From Bin75 sp965223955 (GTDB taxonomy: Bacteria > Nitrospirota > Nitrospiria > Nitrospirales > UBA8639), in the NCBI GenBank assembly GCA_965223955.1, contig OZ245029.1, forward strand, positions 868,001 to 932,000: a stretch of DNA of 64,000 nucleotides. Direction: 5' to 3'. Position numbers and translations under genes: made by a program. Of the stretch, positions 8,710-17,723 are shown piece after piece; position 1 is the first letter of the stretch, and each line of letters begins with the position of its first letter. The notes under the pieces were generated by a model, which was given only the letters and a program-made list of their open reading frames with translations, had not been told where the DNA came from and searched no databases.

Positions 8710-9885
8710 TTACCACCCGATTTGTTTGAGCCGATCCACGGCTTCGGCTAACCGCTCTTTCGTCGTGGTGAGGGCCATGCGAATGTAGCCTTCGCCCGGA
8801 GCCCCGAACCCGTTTCCCGGCGTGGTCACGATCCCGGCCTTTTCCAACAGGTGTGCCGTAAAGGACGCAGAGGTATAGCCTTGGGGCACCTCGATCCAGA
8901 CGTAGAACGTCGCCGAGGGCGTCTCAAACTCGAGCCCCAGATTTCTCAAGCCCGCGACCAACACGTCACGGCGTTCCTGGTAGATGGCCCGGAGCCCGGC
9001 GGTGAGTCGATCGTCGGATTCCAATGCCGTGATCCCGGCTTCTTGAACGGCTTGAAATTGTCCCGAATCCAAATTGCTTTTGATCTGGCTCAACCCTGCA
9101 ATCACTTCGGCACGGCCCACGGCAAACCCGAGCCGCCATCCCGTCATGTTGAACGTCTTGGACAACGAGTGAAATTCGATCCCCACGTCCATGGCGCCTT
9201 CCGCCTCCAGAAAACTCGACGGCCGGTGGCCGTCATAGAAAATTTCCGAATACGCCGCATCGTGGCACACGATGACGTGATGCTCTTTCGCAAACGCAAT
9301 CACGCGAGAGAAAAATGCCGTGTCCGCAATGACCGACGTGGGATTGTTCGGCGAATTCAAAAACATCAGTTTGGCTTTTCGGGCCACGTCCGGGGGAATC
9401 GCATCCAGGTCGGGAAGGAACCCGTTCCGTTTCAACAAAGGCATCTCATGGGCGGTGCCACCGGCAAAGCTGGTAGCCACCGGATACACGGGATACCCTG
9501 GGCTTGGGACGAGGACGACGTCGCCCGGGTCGATAAAGGCCAAGGGGACGTGGCCGATGCCCTCCTTTGACCCGATTAAAGTGACCACCTCGGATTTGGG
9601 GTCCACGGTCACGTTGAAGCGTCGCTTGTACCAGCCGGCGACCGCGGTGCGAAACGACAACATCCCGCTCGAAGAAGGATATTGATGATGCTGCGGATCG
9701 GTCACCACCTTTTGCATGCGTTGCAGGATAGGCTCGGGTGTGGGCAGGTCGGGATCGCCGATTCCCAGGTTGATGATATTGACCCCGCGAGCGATGGCCT
9801 CTTGCTTCATCTCGTCAATGGCCGCAAAGAGATACGGGGGTAACGTCTTGATGCGTTCAGCATAGGTGATGGGCACACCACTCAT
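8710..9885 (-). CDS. dapL: LL-diaminopimelate aminotransferase-type class I aminotransferase
   Basis: A 391-residue PLP-dependent fold-type I aminotransferase. NLGIGDPDLPTP, YPSSSGM, SPNNPTSVIAD and the PLP-lysine motif HSLSKTFNMTGWRLGFAVG match the DapL group, which converts tetrahydrodipicolinate to LL-diaminopimelate in one step for lysine and cell-wall synthesis. The open frame has a GTG at 9894, but the ATG at 9885 follows GAAGGAG with an 8-base gap, whereas the GTG would sit on top of that site, so the ATG was chosen. Related alanine or glutamate-pyruvate aminotransferases (AlaC-like) are the main alternative. Confidence 0.82.
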   Translation of the reverse strand: MSGVPITYAERIKTLPPYLFAAIDEMKQEAIARGVNIINLGIGDPDLPTPEPILQRMQKVVTDPQHHQYPSSSGMLSFRTAVAGWYKRRFNVTVDPKSEVVTLIGSKEGIGHVPLAFIDPGDVVLVPSPGYPVYPVATSFAGGTAHEMPLLKRNGFLPDLDAIPPDVARKAKLMFLNSPNNPTSVIADTAFFSRVIAFAKEHHVIVCHDAAYSEIFYDGHRPSSFLEAEGAMDVGIEFHSLSKTFNMTGWRLGFAVGRAEVIAGLSQIKSNLDSGQFQAVQEAGITALESDDRLTAGLRAIYQERRDVLVAGLRNLGLEFETPSATFYVWIEVPQGYTSASFTAHLLEKAGIVTTPGNGFGAPGEGYIRMALTTTKERLAEAVDRLKQIGW

Positions 9886-9952
9886 TCCTGCCACTCCTTC
9901 TTCAATGATCGAACAAGTTTTCAGAGTTTCGTTTTCAAAAACACGGAGGGTT

Positions 9953-10010
9953 CACGTTACTGTACCGGCAGGACGATAATCAAGGAACGGCTTGCGACGG
10001 TCGGCTGTGA
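9953..10010 (-). pseudogene. Duplicated coding tail (ends RSLIIVLPVQ-stop)
   Basis: Read on the minus strand this short stretch encodes ...ASRSLIIVLPVQ followed by a stop. A second version at 11172-11230 encodes ...AGRSLIIALPVQ followed by a stop. Both sit just downstream of dinD or its decayed copy, so they look like tails of the same lost gene carried with each dinD duplicate. The parent gene is not recognised. Confidence 0.4.
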
Positions 10011-10087
10011 CGGGTGGTTGCTCAGTTCCTATAGAGCAGGAATTTGGGAGAGGCATTTTTCGTTGAATGTGAAGCCGTGCATTTATG

Positions 10088-10933
10088 TTATTCGCTATCC
10101 AAAGACTTTGGATTTTGCAACTCCCTTTTCTCATCGGACTGTAACTTCCTCTCCACTTTTTTTACATCTTCATTGGGCGACAAATTTTCCGGTCTGATGC
10201 CTCTTTCAATTAACGTGTTCCTGACGCTTTCGTTATTGGTAATATGTTCGCCGGAGATTTTCTGCTCCGTTTGCATTTGATTGGCTTTTGCGTTGAAGAT
10301 GGTAATTTCAGTGGCGAAATCCTTGGCTTTCAAAACGATGGTCGGTGCAAAATCCGCCAAAGCCCTGCTTTTCGGCACGTTCCATTTGTTTTTCATTTGT
10401 TCGGTGGTATAGCCGAACAAGGCTTTATCGCCTTTGGATCGAATCATGCCGAAATTTCTGTCGCTGCCGGTTTGTTCGTATATCACGCCGGATAGCTCTT
10501 TCTCAGTGCCGGCAAGTTTCCTGCGGGCTGATATTCGCTCTGTTTCGAGAATTCTCTGTTGGATGATTTCAAGTTTTCGGGTTTGAACGGCAAAATAGGT
10601 TTGGGCAAAGGCAATTTCCTCTTTGCGCGGGTCGCCGTTCTGAGCGATGAGGTAGCAGGCGTAGCGGGTGAGCATTATATCGGGCACCTCCCGCTGGCTA
10701 CCGGAGCCGAGGGAGACCATTTTCCCGGCATCGGCAAAATGGTCGAGAACTGTATGCCCCGCCACTTCGCAGGCGGTTCTTGCCTTGGAAACAACGGATT
10801 TGAAGTTATCCCATTTTCCATAGCCAAGCAGGCATTGAAGGTCGCGAGCCAGCCAGAACTCAACGCCGTTTTCTGTTTTCTTGGCGTAGGATTCAAAGTC
10901 GTTGGTGAGGGATTGGATGATTTCGGTTTTCAT
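10088..10933 (-). CDS. dinD: DNA damage-inducible protein D
   Basis: A 281-residue DinD/BRO-N-type protein. The N-terminal BRO-like domain has FWLARDLQCLLGY and KWDNFKSVVSKARTAC; SGSQREVPDIMLTRYACYLIAQNGDPRKEEIAFAQTYFAVQTR is the most conserved stretch, followed by GVIYEQTGSDRNFGMIRSKGDKALFG. In Escherichia coli the gene is SOS-induced and modulates RecA activity; no LexA box was identified here. It lies in an accessory patch beside a decayed second copy and a RhuM-Fic gene, which suggests horizontal acquisition. Confidence 0.9.
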   Translation of the reverse strand: MKTEIIQSLTNDFESYAKKTENGVEFWLARDLQCLLGYGKWDNFKSVVSKARTACEVAGHTVLDHFADAGKMVSLGSGSQREVPDIMLTRYACYLIAQNGDPRKEEIAFAQTYFAVQTRKLEIIQQRILETERISARRKLAGTEKELSGVIYEQTGSDRNFGMIRSKGDKALFGYTTEQMKNKWNVPKSRALADFAPTIVLKAKDFATEITIFNAKANQMQTEQKISGEHITNNESVRNTLIERGIRPENLSPNEDVKKVERKLQSDEKRELQNPKSLDSE

Positions 10934-11230
10934 GTATTTGTTCCTGTTTTAGCAGCAGATGGGCGCAGATAAATCCATTGCTAGATGCGGTGTGGTTTTC
11001 CTCAGGCAAGGGTTGGAAAGAGAGTCATTGGAAATGAAAGGCAAGGATTTTGTGAGTTGGGGAGTGTCAGTTTTGTTCGCTTTTGCTTTCAGTTTTCTTC
11101 TTCCTTTTCCAAGAATCTAAAAAAGTCTCAGATGGATCTAATCTTTCAGCAGGGCTTTTCCCAAAAAAGACGGTTCACGTTACTGCACCGGCAGGGCGAT
11201 AATCAAGGAACGGCCCGCGAGGGTCGAGTT

Positions 11231-11460
11231 GACGATTTCATTTTTTTCACATTTTCACTGGGCGTCAAATTTTCCGGTCTGATGCCTCTTTCAATTACAG
11301 TGTCCCTGACGCTTTCGCTATTGGTGATATTACGCGGGTCGCCGTTCTGGGCGATGAAGTAGCAGAGACGTAGCGGGTGAGCATCATAGCGGGTACCTCC
11401 CGCTGGCTACCGGCGCCGAGGGAGACCATTTCGCTGACGCCAACAAAATGGTCCGTTTGT
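11231..11460 (-). pseudogene. Decayed second copy of dinD
   Basis: Two blocks match the neighbouring intact dinD closely at the DNA level. 11231-11333 corresponds to 10143-10251 (shared run TTTTCCGGTCTGATGCCTCT), and 11334-11458 corresponds to about 10626-10745 (shared run GGGTCGCCGTTCTG). The roughly 375 bp between them in the intact gene are missing and the frame is broken. A third block, 11172-11230, repeats the sequence at 9953-10010. This is a tandem duplication followed by internal deletion, or a second insertion that decayed. Confidence 0.75.
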
Positions 11461-11528
11461 GTTGCCACCCGCATTCGCACACGATTCTTTTTCTGGATCA
11501 GCCTCAGGGTTTTGTCCTCAAGGCGCAC

Positions 11529-12515
11529 TTATCTTCTTTGTAACAACAACAGAATTAAACCAATGATCTTTTCTTTGTCTTTCGCATTGCTCTCCGCCAC
11601 CAATAACGTCAAAGCCGTCAGAGCCTCCGGGGTGAGGCTTGCCCGCAGGAGCCCTGCTTTGCGCAAAAACCAGACGAATGCAAACGCACCGCTTCGTTTG
11701 TTGCCGTCCACAAAAGGATGATTTTTCACCACGAAGTAGAGAAGGTGTGAGGCTTTTTCTTCGACCGTCGGATACACGTCTTGATTGCCAAAGGATTGAA
11801 ACACGTTGCCGACGATCCCATGTACGGCATCTTTGCTCCTTTCCTGACCGAAAAGACCCGTTGCTTGTTTGCGCACAAGCAGTTCCTGCTTTAACTCGTG
11901 TAAGGCCTGCTTTAGTTCATCCGCCGTAAACGAGACTTCTTTTTTTGTCGCCCCGCTTTTGGGGAAGTTTTGAGTATCATAGGCATCCAGAGAAAACCAT
12001 GTGCCGGCAAAAGCCTCTACAAGCTCCAGAACGTCTTGAGCCTTTACCGCATTGCCTGTGAGCAGCAGTGCTTTGACGTCAGATACAGCCTGCAAAAATT
12101 TCCCATGATTTTCCGCAATACGTTTTCTATTGATGGTGTAGCCTTCAAGCAGGTGTCGCCTGAGTGTCCTGGTAGCCCAAATGCGGAATTGTGTGGCCTG
12201 TTTAGAGTTTACGCGATAGCCGACCGAGAGAATCACGTCTAAATTGTAGTACTCTATTCTTCTGCTTACTTTTCTTGTTCCTTCCATTTGAACTGTTTCC
12301 AAAATGGAAACGGTTGCCTTCTTATCCAGTTCCTTATCATTAAAAATATTTTTCATATGCTTTGATACCGCCGCTTTTTGAACCCCGAATAATTCTCCAA
12401 TCTGATTGATGCTGCCCCATATCGTGTTGCGTTCAAAATCCCCGCGGAATTCAATTTGTCCGTTTTTGGCCTGGTAAATGACCACATTCGTTTTATTTCT
12501 TCTCTTTCTCTTCAT
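11529..12515 (-). CDS. RhuM family - Fic/DOC fusion protein
   Basis: A 328-residue fusion. Residues about 1-130 resemble the virulence RhuM domain (winged-helix-like IGELFGVQKAAVSKHMKNIF, then YYNLDVILSVGYRVNSKQATQFRIWATRTLRRHLLEGY). The C-terminal half is a DOC-type Fic domain with HPFVDGNKRSGAF at 266-278, the motif that transfers AMP or phosphate onto protein targets. The frame is open to 12911, but that region overlaps the amidotransferase gene; the ATG at 12515 follows TTGGAG at good spacing. Such proteins occur on mobile islands and are suspected toxins or defence factors. No separate antitoxin gene is seen next to it. Confidence 0.85.
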   Translation of the reverse strand: MKRKRRNKTNVVIYQAKNGQIEFRGDFERNTIWGSINQIGELFGVQKAAVSKHMKNIFNDKELDKKATVSILETVQMEGTRKVSRRIEYYNLDVILSVGYRVNSKQATQFRIWATRTLRRHLLEGYTINRKRIAENHGKFLQAVSDVKALLLTGNAVKAQDVLELVEAFAGTWFSLDAYDTQNFPKSGATKKEVSFTADELKQALHELKQELLVRKQATGLFGQERSKDAVHGIVGNVFQSFGNQDVYPTVEEKASHLLYFVVKNHPFVDGNKRSGAFAFVWFLRKAGLLRASLTPEALTALTLLVAESNAKDKEKIIGLILLLLQRR

Positions 12516-12591
12516 GCCTTTTTCTCCAACAGACAATTTTGGGGTAATGGCAACGACTGGTGTTTTTCGAGCCACCGCCGGCAACATCTGA

Positions 12592-13269
12592 TTAGCTAGC
12601 CAGGTGGGCGATGAGGCGGTCGGCGAGTCGATGGCATTCAGGAAGAACGTTCCTTGCTGATTCCAACAAGGCTTCTGTCGTGGTTTGTGCCCGTTGCACG
12701 TCGGTGGCACATTCGCGGCAGAGGGCTTCGACGCCTTCGACTTCCAATTCCAAATGAAACAGGAGCCCGTAGGCGCGGTCTCCATATCGAAAGGCTTGAA
12801 CCGGATAGGATTCGGACGAGGCGAGGACACACGCCCCCGGTGGCAGGGTGAGCCCTTCGCCGTGCCATTCAAACACCGTGAACTGGCGGGGAAACGTTCC
12901 AAAAACGGCATCAGCGTCTTCTTCGACGGTGCGTGTGACCAAGGTAGGCCCGATTTCCAGTCGAGGGCCGGGACGGACCTGTCCGCCCAAGGCCTTTGCC
13001 ATGAATTGAGAGCCCAGGCATACGCCTAACACCGGAATGCCCGCCTCGATCGCGTGTCGAATGAACTGCTGTTCTTTTTCAATCCAGGGATCGGAATCAT
13101 TCACGGACATGGGCCCTCCCATGACCAAGAGGAAATCCGGAGGCGTGGCGGGGAGTTCCCGTTGAGGGACCAGCAGCGTGTCGAGTTGATACTGCCGTTT
13201 CTCTAATGCCTGCCGAAGCGCGCCGGGGCCTTCAAAGGGAACGTGTTGGAGGCACAGGGCCTGCTTCAT
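12592..13269 (-). CDS. Class I glutamine amidotransferase (GMP synthase-like)
   Basis: A stand-alone 225-residue GATase-1 domain. The nucleophile elbow GVCLGSQ gives Cys84; the oxyanion loop LLVMGGPMSVND precedes it, and FEWHGE and LLFHLE supply the histidine and glutamate of the triad. Enzymes of this type release ammonia from glutamine or act as gamma-glutamyl peptidases; the acceptor substrate is unknown. It is followed after 45 bp by the methyltransferase gene upstream on the same strand. Confidence 0.9.
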   Translation of the reverse strand: MKQALCLQHVPFEGPGALRQALEKRQYQLDTLLVPQRELPATPPDFLLVMGGPMSVNDSDPWIEKEQQFIRHAIEAGIPVLGVCLGSQFMAKALGGQVRPGPRLEIGPTLVTRTVEEDADAVFGTFPRQFTVFEWHGEGLTLPPGACVLASSESYPVQAFRYGDRAYGLLFHLELEVEGVEALCRECATDVQRAQTTTEALLESARNVLPECHRLADRLIAHLAS

Positions 13270-13313
13270 GGTGACGGCGGATTGAGGAAAGGGTTACAAA
13301 AAGGAAGTCGCGA

Positions 13314-13982
13314 CTACGAGTGAGGATGCCCGTTTTTCGCGTTCATGCATTCCACCAGGTACCAATACTGGAAAGGATCCATCTTTTCTTGTTTCGTGAC
13401 CTGGAGGGTCGTGCCTTCGAGCACGTGATCCAAGGACAAATCCGTGCGGAACCCTATCCGCTGGCAGATGGGCGAAATCAGTTTCTCGACGGCGGCGATG
13501 AATTTATTGCCGTTGCTGAAGTGGTTCAACATGACAATGCAACCGCCGGGGCGGCAGACGCGAATCATTTCCGACACGACCTGCCGATAATCCGGGACAG
13601 CGGTCACGACGTAGGCGGCCATGACCACATTGAAGGTATCGTCCGGGAAAGACATTTGGCCCGCATCCATACGCTGGAGCGTGACGTGCTCGAGGCCATG
13701 CTTGGCAATGCGCTCCTCGGCCTTTTTCAGCATGCCTTCCGAGAGGTCGATACCCACGATTTGACAGTGGGTTGGATACAGGGGCAAGGCCATGCCCGTG
13801 CCGACGCCGACTTCCAGCACGTGATCATCAGGAGCGATGTGAAGGCCTTTCACCGCCGATTTACGCGATTGATCAAAGGCCTTCCCGAAGGTTTGGTCAT
13901 AGACCGAAGAGTAATTCGTATAGACCCGCTCGAGATTTTCGAGGTTCATGGCCTGTTCCTGTTGGTTTATCCCATTTCCCAT
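13314..13982 (-). CDS. SAM-dependent methyltransferase, class I (UbiE/PmtA-like)
   Basis: A 222-residue Rossmann methyltransferase. VLEVGVGTGMALPLYP is motif I for S-adenosylmethionine binding, GIDLSEGMLKKA follows, then MDAGQMSFPDDTFNVVMAAYV and RVCRPGGCIVMLNHF. The overall pattern resembles phosphatidylethanolamine N-methyltransferase PmtA and UbiE, so a lipid or quinone substrate is plausible but unproven. Start at 13982 is supported by AAGGGGATGGC just before the ATG; an internal ATG at 13949 is the alternative. Confidence 0.85.
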   Translation of the reverse strand: MGNGINQQEQAMNLENLERVYTNYSSVYDQTFGKAFDQSRKSAVKGLHIAPDDHVLEVGVGTGMALPLYPTHCQIVGIDLSEGMLKKAEERIAKHGLEHVTLQRMDAGQMSFPDDTFNVVMAAYVVTAVPDYRQVVSEMIRVCRPGGCIVMLNHFSNGNKFIAAVEKLISPICQRIGFRTDLSLDHVLEGTTLQVTKQEKMDPFQYWYLVECMNAKNGHPHS

Positions 13983-14314
13983 GCCATCCCCTTGCTTGTT
14001 TGAGCGACCGGTTCACTTGCGGCTACAATAACGTGAATTCGGGAGAGCGTGATACGGGAGCGTTCCCGTTGTGCCCAGCAACCGTTGGAAGGCCCACTTG
14101 GAGTAGGCACGATAAGCGCCGAAATTTAACACTACGGCCCCCGATGAGTCAACCATTTGCTTGCCCGTCGTTTCTCGGCCGATCGGACAACCGGGGGCTA
14201 TTAGGCGTTGAAAAGAGGTAGGGAGGTTTCTTACAATTCAGCTTGGCAATCTGGTCTGTATTGAACCCGCGTGATCCATGCCAATTCCAATCTAACCGAA
14301 GAAGGAGAGACCGC
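13983..14314. other. Divergent intergenic region, no gene seen
   Basis: A 332-bp spacer between divergent genes that should hold both promoters. A short hairpin ACGGGA-gcgt-TCCCGT lies at 14054-14069. No known riboswitch or RNA gene was recognised. Confidence 0.6.
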
Positions 14315-14977
14315 ATGAGCTCAGATGGACGATACAACCACCGGAAAAATGGACTCGGGCTCATGCTGCTGTTCGTGCTGGGAGGAATGACTTCACCGGC
14401 GTTGGCAATCGACGTCGAGTTAACCCCGGAGCAAGCCACGCAGATCATGGCCTCAGCCCGGGGCCCCATGGAGCAGGCGGCTTCCAATGATGAAATGTTC
14501 GGCATCATCAAAGCAGCGGACAAAACCACCCGCATCGGGGACGATCCGGCAACCAAACCTTGTGGAAGCAGCGCGATTTTACGAACGAAGACCTATTGGT
14601 TCGAATATTTCGGACGCGAAGAAGGCCGGCGGTCCAAGGTCGCGCAACAGGAAGTCCGGATGCCGGAATCCAAAATCAATGAAATTCTGAATATGCCCAA
14701 TCTTGAAATGGAGATCGGGCTGTGCGGGCAAGAAGAGTTTTTTGCCGAAGGTGCCGACGTGGCGCTTCAACAAGGATCGACGAATATCATGGCCGTGGAT
14801 AAAGGCAAACCCAGCCGCGGCCGGAAAATTCCCGGATCCGAGATGGAGTACGTGTCCCGGTTTTCCGCCCGATTTGCCTATCAGGATTTTGACCCGCAGG
14901 CCATGACGAAGATTGTCGTGTTTTTCCCCGATGGGAAATTGGTGACGATTGAGGCGGACTTTTCCAAGATCAAGTAA
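14315..14977 (+). CDS. Exported protein of unknown function
   Basis: A 220-residue protein with a clear signal peptide (basic start RYNHRKN, hydrophobic GLGLMLLFVLGGM, cleavage near SPALA-I). The mature part is hydrophilic with two cysteines (CGSS and LCGQE) that could pair in the periplasm. No family was recognised. The ATG at 14315 is preceded by GAAGAAGGAGAGACCGC, a strong ribosome site, and was preferred over the earlier in-frame ATG at 14243. It ends 28 bp before the convergent exporter gene. Confidence 0.75.
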   Translation: MSSDGRYNHRKNGLGLMLLFVLGGMTSPALAIDVELTPEQATQIMASARGPMEQAASNDEMFGIIKAADKTTRIGDDPATKPCGSSAILRTKTYWFEYFGREEGRRSKVAQQEVRMPESKINEILNMPNLEMEIGLCGQEEFFAEGADVALQQGSTNIMAVDKGKPSRGRKIPGSEMEYVSRFSARFAYQDFDPQAMTKIVVFFPDGKLVTIEADFSKIK

Positions 14978-15005
14978 GTGCGGCGGGCAGGCACCCTGAC
15001 CTCTT

Positions 15006-16763
15006 TCATTGTGGAACGTTGGGAGTCAAGGGGTCCGTTTCCCATTCCACCATCCGAAGCGTATACAGGTGGCGATACAGGCCGTCCCGTTGCATCAATG
15101 CCGTATGCGTGCCTTCCTCGACGATCCTGCCCTTGCTAAGAACAAAAATCCGGTCGGCTTCCTGAATGGTCGTGAGGCGATGTGCGATGACCACGGTCGT
15201 CCGTCCCGCCATGAGTCGTTGTAACGCACGTTGGACCAGCATTTCGGATTCGGAATCCAGCGCCGAGGTCGCTTCATCCAGAATTAAGAGCCGGGGATTT
15301 TTGAGGATGGCCCGGGCAATCGCAATGCGTTGCCGTTGACCACCCGAAAGATTGACGCCTTTTTCCCCGACCAGCGTGGTGTACCCATCAGGCAGCGCCG
15401 AAATGAAGTCATGGGCATGAGCCGACCGGCTCGCTGCCATAATGTCCTCTTCCGATGCGTTTTCTCGTCCGTATCGAATGTTTTCCAGGATCGTGTCTCC
15501 GAACAGGACGGTTTCTTGAGGCACGATGGCAAGCTGTTGATACAAGCCGGCCAATTGCACGTCCCGCAGGTCCTGGTGGTCAATCGTGACGGACCCTTCC
15601 GTCGGATCATAAAACCGGTGCAACAGGTTCGCGATCGTACTCTTCCCCGAACCGGTCGGACCCACCAACGCCACGAGTTCGCCCGGACGCACTTCGAAGG
15701 AGAGATCGGTGAGCACCGGGTGACGCGGGTCATACGCAAAACTTACGCGCGAAAATGTGATGTGGCCTTGGACGTCGTGCAACGCGTGGGCTTGCGGAGC
15801 GTCCGTCACTTCCGGCGCGGTGTCGAGCAACTCGAAGACGCGTTCCAGGGCACCCTGTCCTTCCTTCATTTGGGAAAAGATTCGTGCCGCGGCTCCGAAC
15901 GGACCGATTAAAATTCCTGCAAACAACACGAAGGCCAGGAGGTCCCCGGGTGTCATGGCCCCGTCGATGACTTGCTTGCCGCCGTACCACAGGACCATCC
16001 CGGCCATCATGAACGTCAGGAGGGTGATGACGGGGATAAACACGGAAAGGATTTTGGCGCGGCGGAGTGTCCCGGCAACCAACGAGTCGACCGCGACGCC
16101 GAATCGTCCTTCCTCCCGGTCCGTCCGGACAAAGGATTTCACGACTCGAATACCCGAAATCACTTCTTCGATGAGCGTGGAAAGAGCGGCGGTGTGATCC
16201 TGTATTTGCGTGGAGAGAGATTTCAACCGCTTTCCGAACAACCGCGCCACCAGGACCAGGAGGGGGAGCAACAAGACGATCAGCAGGCAGAGTTTCCAAT
16301 TCATGAACAACAGGAACGCAAGGCCGCCAATCAGCGTCACCAGTTGTTTGGCGGAATCAATGGGGGTTTCGGTCACCAGGTTCTGGATCACGCCCACGTC
16401 GTTCATGAGCCGTGAGAGAATTTCCCCCGTACGCCGTTTGGCAAAAAAGCTGAGAGACAGGGTTTGCAGATGACGAAACAGGTGGGTGCGGAAATCCGCG
16501 ATGACCAACTGCGACAGGCGGGTGGTCAGGTAGCTCTGGCCCATGGTCAAGGTGCTTTGGATGATGGCGATCACCAGAAACAGCAGGATCGTTTGCGTCA
16601 TGCGTTCAACGTCACGTTGAACCGTGATGAGGTCCCACAGCGTGCCGCCGAGTTTCAGCAGCGTCAGGTTGAGGGCCGCCACGCCCATGATCAGGACACC
16701 GGCCAATGCCATTTGAGAAAGATAAGGACGGACAAACGGGAACAGGCGAGAGAATTGACTCAT
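15006..16763 (-). CDS. ABC exporter, MsbA-like (fused TMD-NBD)
   Basis: A 585-residue half-transporter that dimerises in the inner membrane. Six transmembrane segments fill residues about 15-300, including the loop motif RTGEILSRLMNDV. The nucleotide-binding domain has Walker A GPTGSGKST (368-376), the signature LSGGQRQRIAIARA, Walker B LLILDEATSALD and a switch histidine in VIAHRL. The pattern is that of lipid or drug exporters such as MsbA; lipid A core flipping is plausible, but the substrate is not shown by the sequence. Confidence 0.92.
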   Translation of the reverse strand: MSQFSRLFPFVRPYLSQMALAGVLIMGVAALNLTLLKLGGTLWDLITVQRDVERMTQTILLFLVIAIIQSTLTMGQSYLTTRLSQLVIADFRTHLFRHLQTLSLSFFAKRRTGEILSRLMNDVGVIQNLVTETPIDSAKQLVTLIGGLAFLLFMNWKLCLLIVLLLPLLVLVARLFGKRLKSLSTQIQDHTAALSTLIEEVISGIRVVKSFVRTDREEGRFGVAVDSLVAGTLRRAKILSVFIPVITLLTFMMAGMVLWYGGKQVIDGAMTPGDLLAFVLFAGILIGPFGAAARIFSQMKEGQGALERVFELLDTAPEVTDAPQAHALHDVQGHITFSRVSFAYDPRHPVLTDLSFEVRPGELVALVGPTGSGKSTIANLLHRFYDPTEGSVTIDHQDLRDVQLAGLYQQLAIVPQETVLFGDTILENIRYGRENASEEDIMAASRSAHAHDFISALPDGYTTLVGEKGVNLSGGQRQRIAIARAILKNPRLLILDEATSALDSESEMLVQRALQRLMAGRTTVVIAHRLTTIQEADRIFVLSKGRIVEEGTHTALMQRDGLYRHLYTLRMVEWETDPLTPNVPQ

Positions 16764-17386
16764 GGCAAGGGCTATTCGTCAGGCGCGGCAGGAAACGAGT
16801 GCGGAAAAACAGGAAACCATGGACCGTCGCAGGCTCGAAAACAAAAGGAAGGACTATGCCGGTGCATTCACCGGCTTACCCTTCGTGGTGCGAGATGCCC
16901 CCAAGCCGGTGCGGTCGTTTCGTCCAAGGGATAGTATTGGTGCCGGCCCACCTGGTGCTGGAATGGCGAATTTCAGTTCCGCCGCCGGGCGAATTTCATG
17001 CGTCGGCGAAGTTTTTTATGCTTATGCTTCCGCATTTTTTTTCGCCGTTTTTTGACTACACTCGCCATTCACACTCCTTCATTTCTTCCTTGGGCGGAAG
17101 CTGGTTTTTCTCCTGGGGTCTTCTTGCAAACAAAGAGAGGGATGACCCAAGGTGCGAAGATTTTCAGAGGTATCACAGCACTTGAGGAGGTGTCAAGAAA
17201 ACGGATTGCACAGGAAAGCCATTCCCACAGTTGTGAGCCTTGTCCTCAAGGCGTATCCCCGACGTTTGTCATCGGGGATCCAGCTTAATCGGGGAGGGAA
17301 TCCAAGGTCTTCATCCCTTCTTTCTCAGGTCGGCATTTCATACGATGGGGAAGGATACATCGTTCTCTCAATATCTTTTAGTTGTA
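16764..17386. other. Intergenic region with no recognisable gene
   Basis: About 620 bp between the divergent exporter gene and the Phd/VapC pair. It holds only weak overlapping frames without family features and T-rich stretches near 17035-17055. No repeat of the main families was recognised here. Confidence 0.6.
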
Positions 17387-17435
17387 GTCACACTGTAGTC
17401 TTGACCGTAGATACGGAAGGAGTCATACTGTGGTC
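17387..17435. promoter_or_regulatory. Direct repeats upstream of Phd/VapC, candidate operators
   Basis: GTCACACTGTAGTC (17387-17400) and GTCATACTGTGGTC (17422-17435) match at 12 of 14 positions, in direct orientation 35 bp apart and about 25 bp before the antitoxin ATG. Toxin-antitoxin genes commonly autoregulate through such repeats; binding by this Phd protein is inferred. Confidence 0.4.
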
Positions 17436-17460
17436 AATGTGAACCATCAGGAGGTCTTTC

Positions 17461-17715
17461 ATGGAATTTGCACTGCGGCAGGCAAAAGCCCGCCTTTCCG
17501 AACTTGTCGCCGCCGCCCAAGGCGGTGAGCGCATTGTCATCACGAAACATGGAGCGCCGGCGGTCGAACTCGTGCGCTTCCGCAAACCCGGCGGGATTGA
17601 CTTCGACAAACTGAACGAGGCGCGTCATCGTCTCGGGATTAAAGACGACGCCAGGGAGTGGCCCGAGCAATTTGATGATCCGGCGTTCAGCCGCAAGGTG
17701 CTCGGGCTCGAATAG
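17461..17715 (+). CDS. Phd/YefM-type antitoxin
   Basis: An 84-residue protein with the Phd/YefM DNA-binding N-terminus: ALRQAKARLSELVAAAQGGERIVITKHGAPAVELVRF. The C-terminal 40 residues (DFDKLNEARHRLGIK...) are charged and would wrap the toxin. The ribosome site CAGGAGG lies 8 bases before the ATG. The stop is 8 bp before the PIN-toxin start, so the two are translated together. It should neutralise the neighbouring toxin and repress the pair. Confidence 0.88.
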   Translation: MEFALRQAKARLSELVAAAQGGERIVITKHGAPAVELVRFRKPGGIDFDKLNEARHRLGIKDDAREWPEQFDDPAFSRKVLGLE

Positions 17716-17723
17716 ACAAGACC

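Noticed and set aside
12516..12911. N-terminal extension of the RhuM-Fic frame.
   Set aside because: It overlaps the amidotransferase gene and lacks family similarity; a good ribosome site precedes the ATG at 12515.
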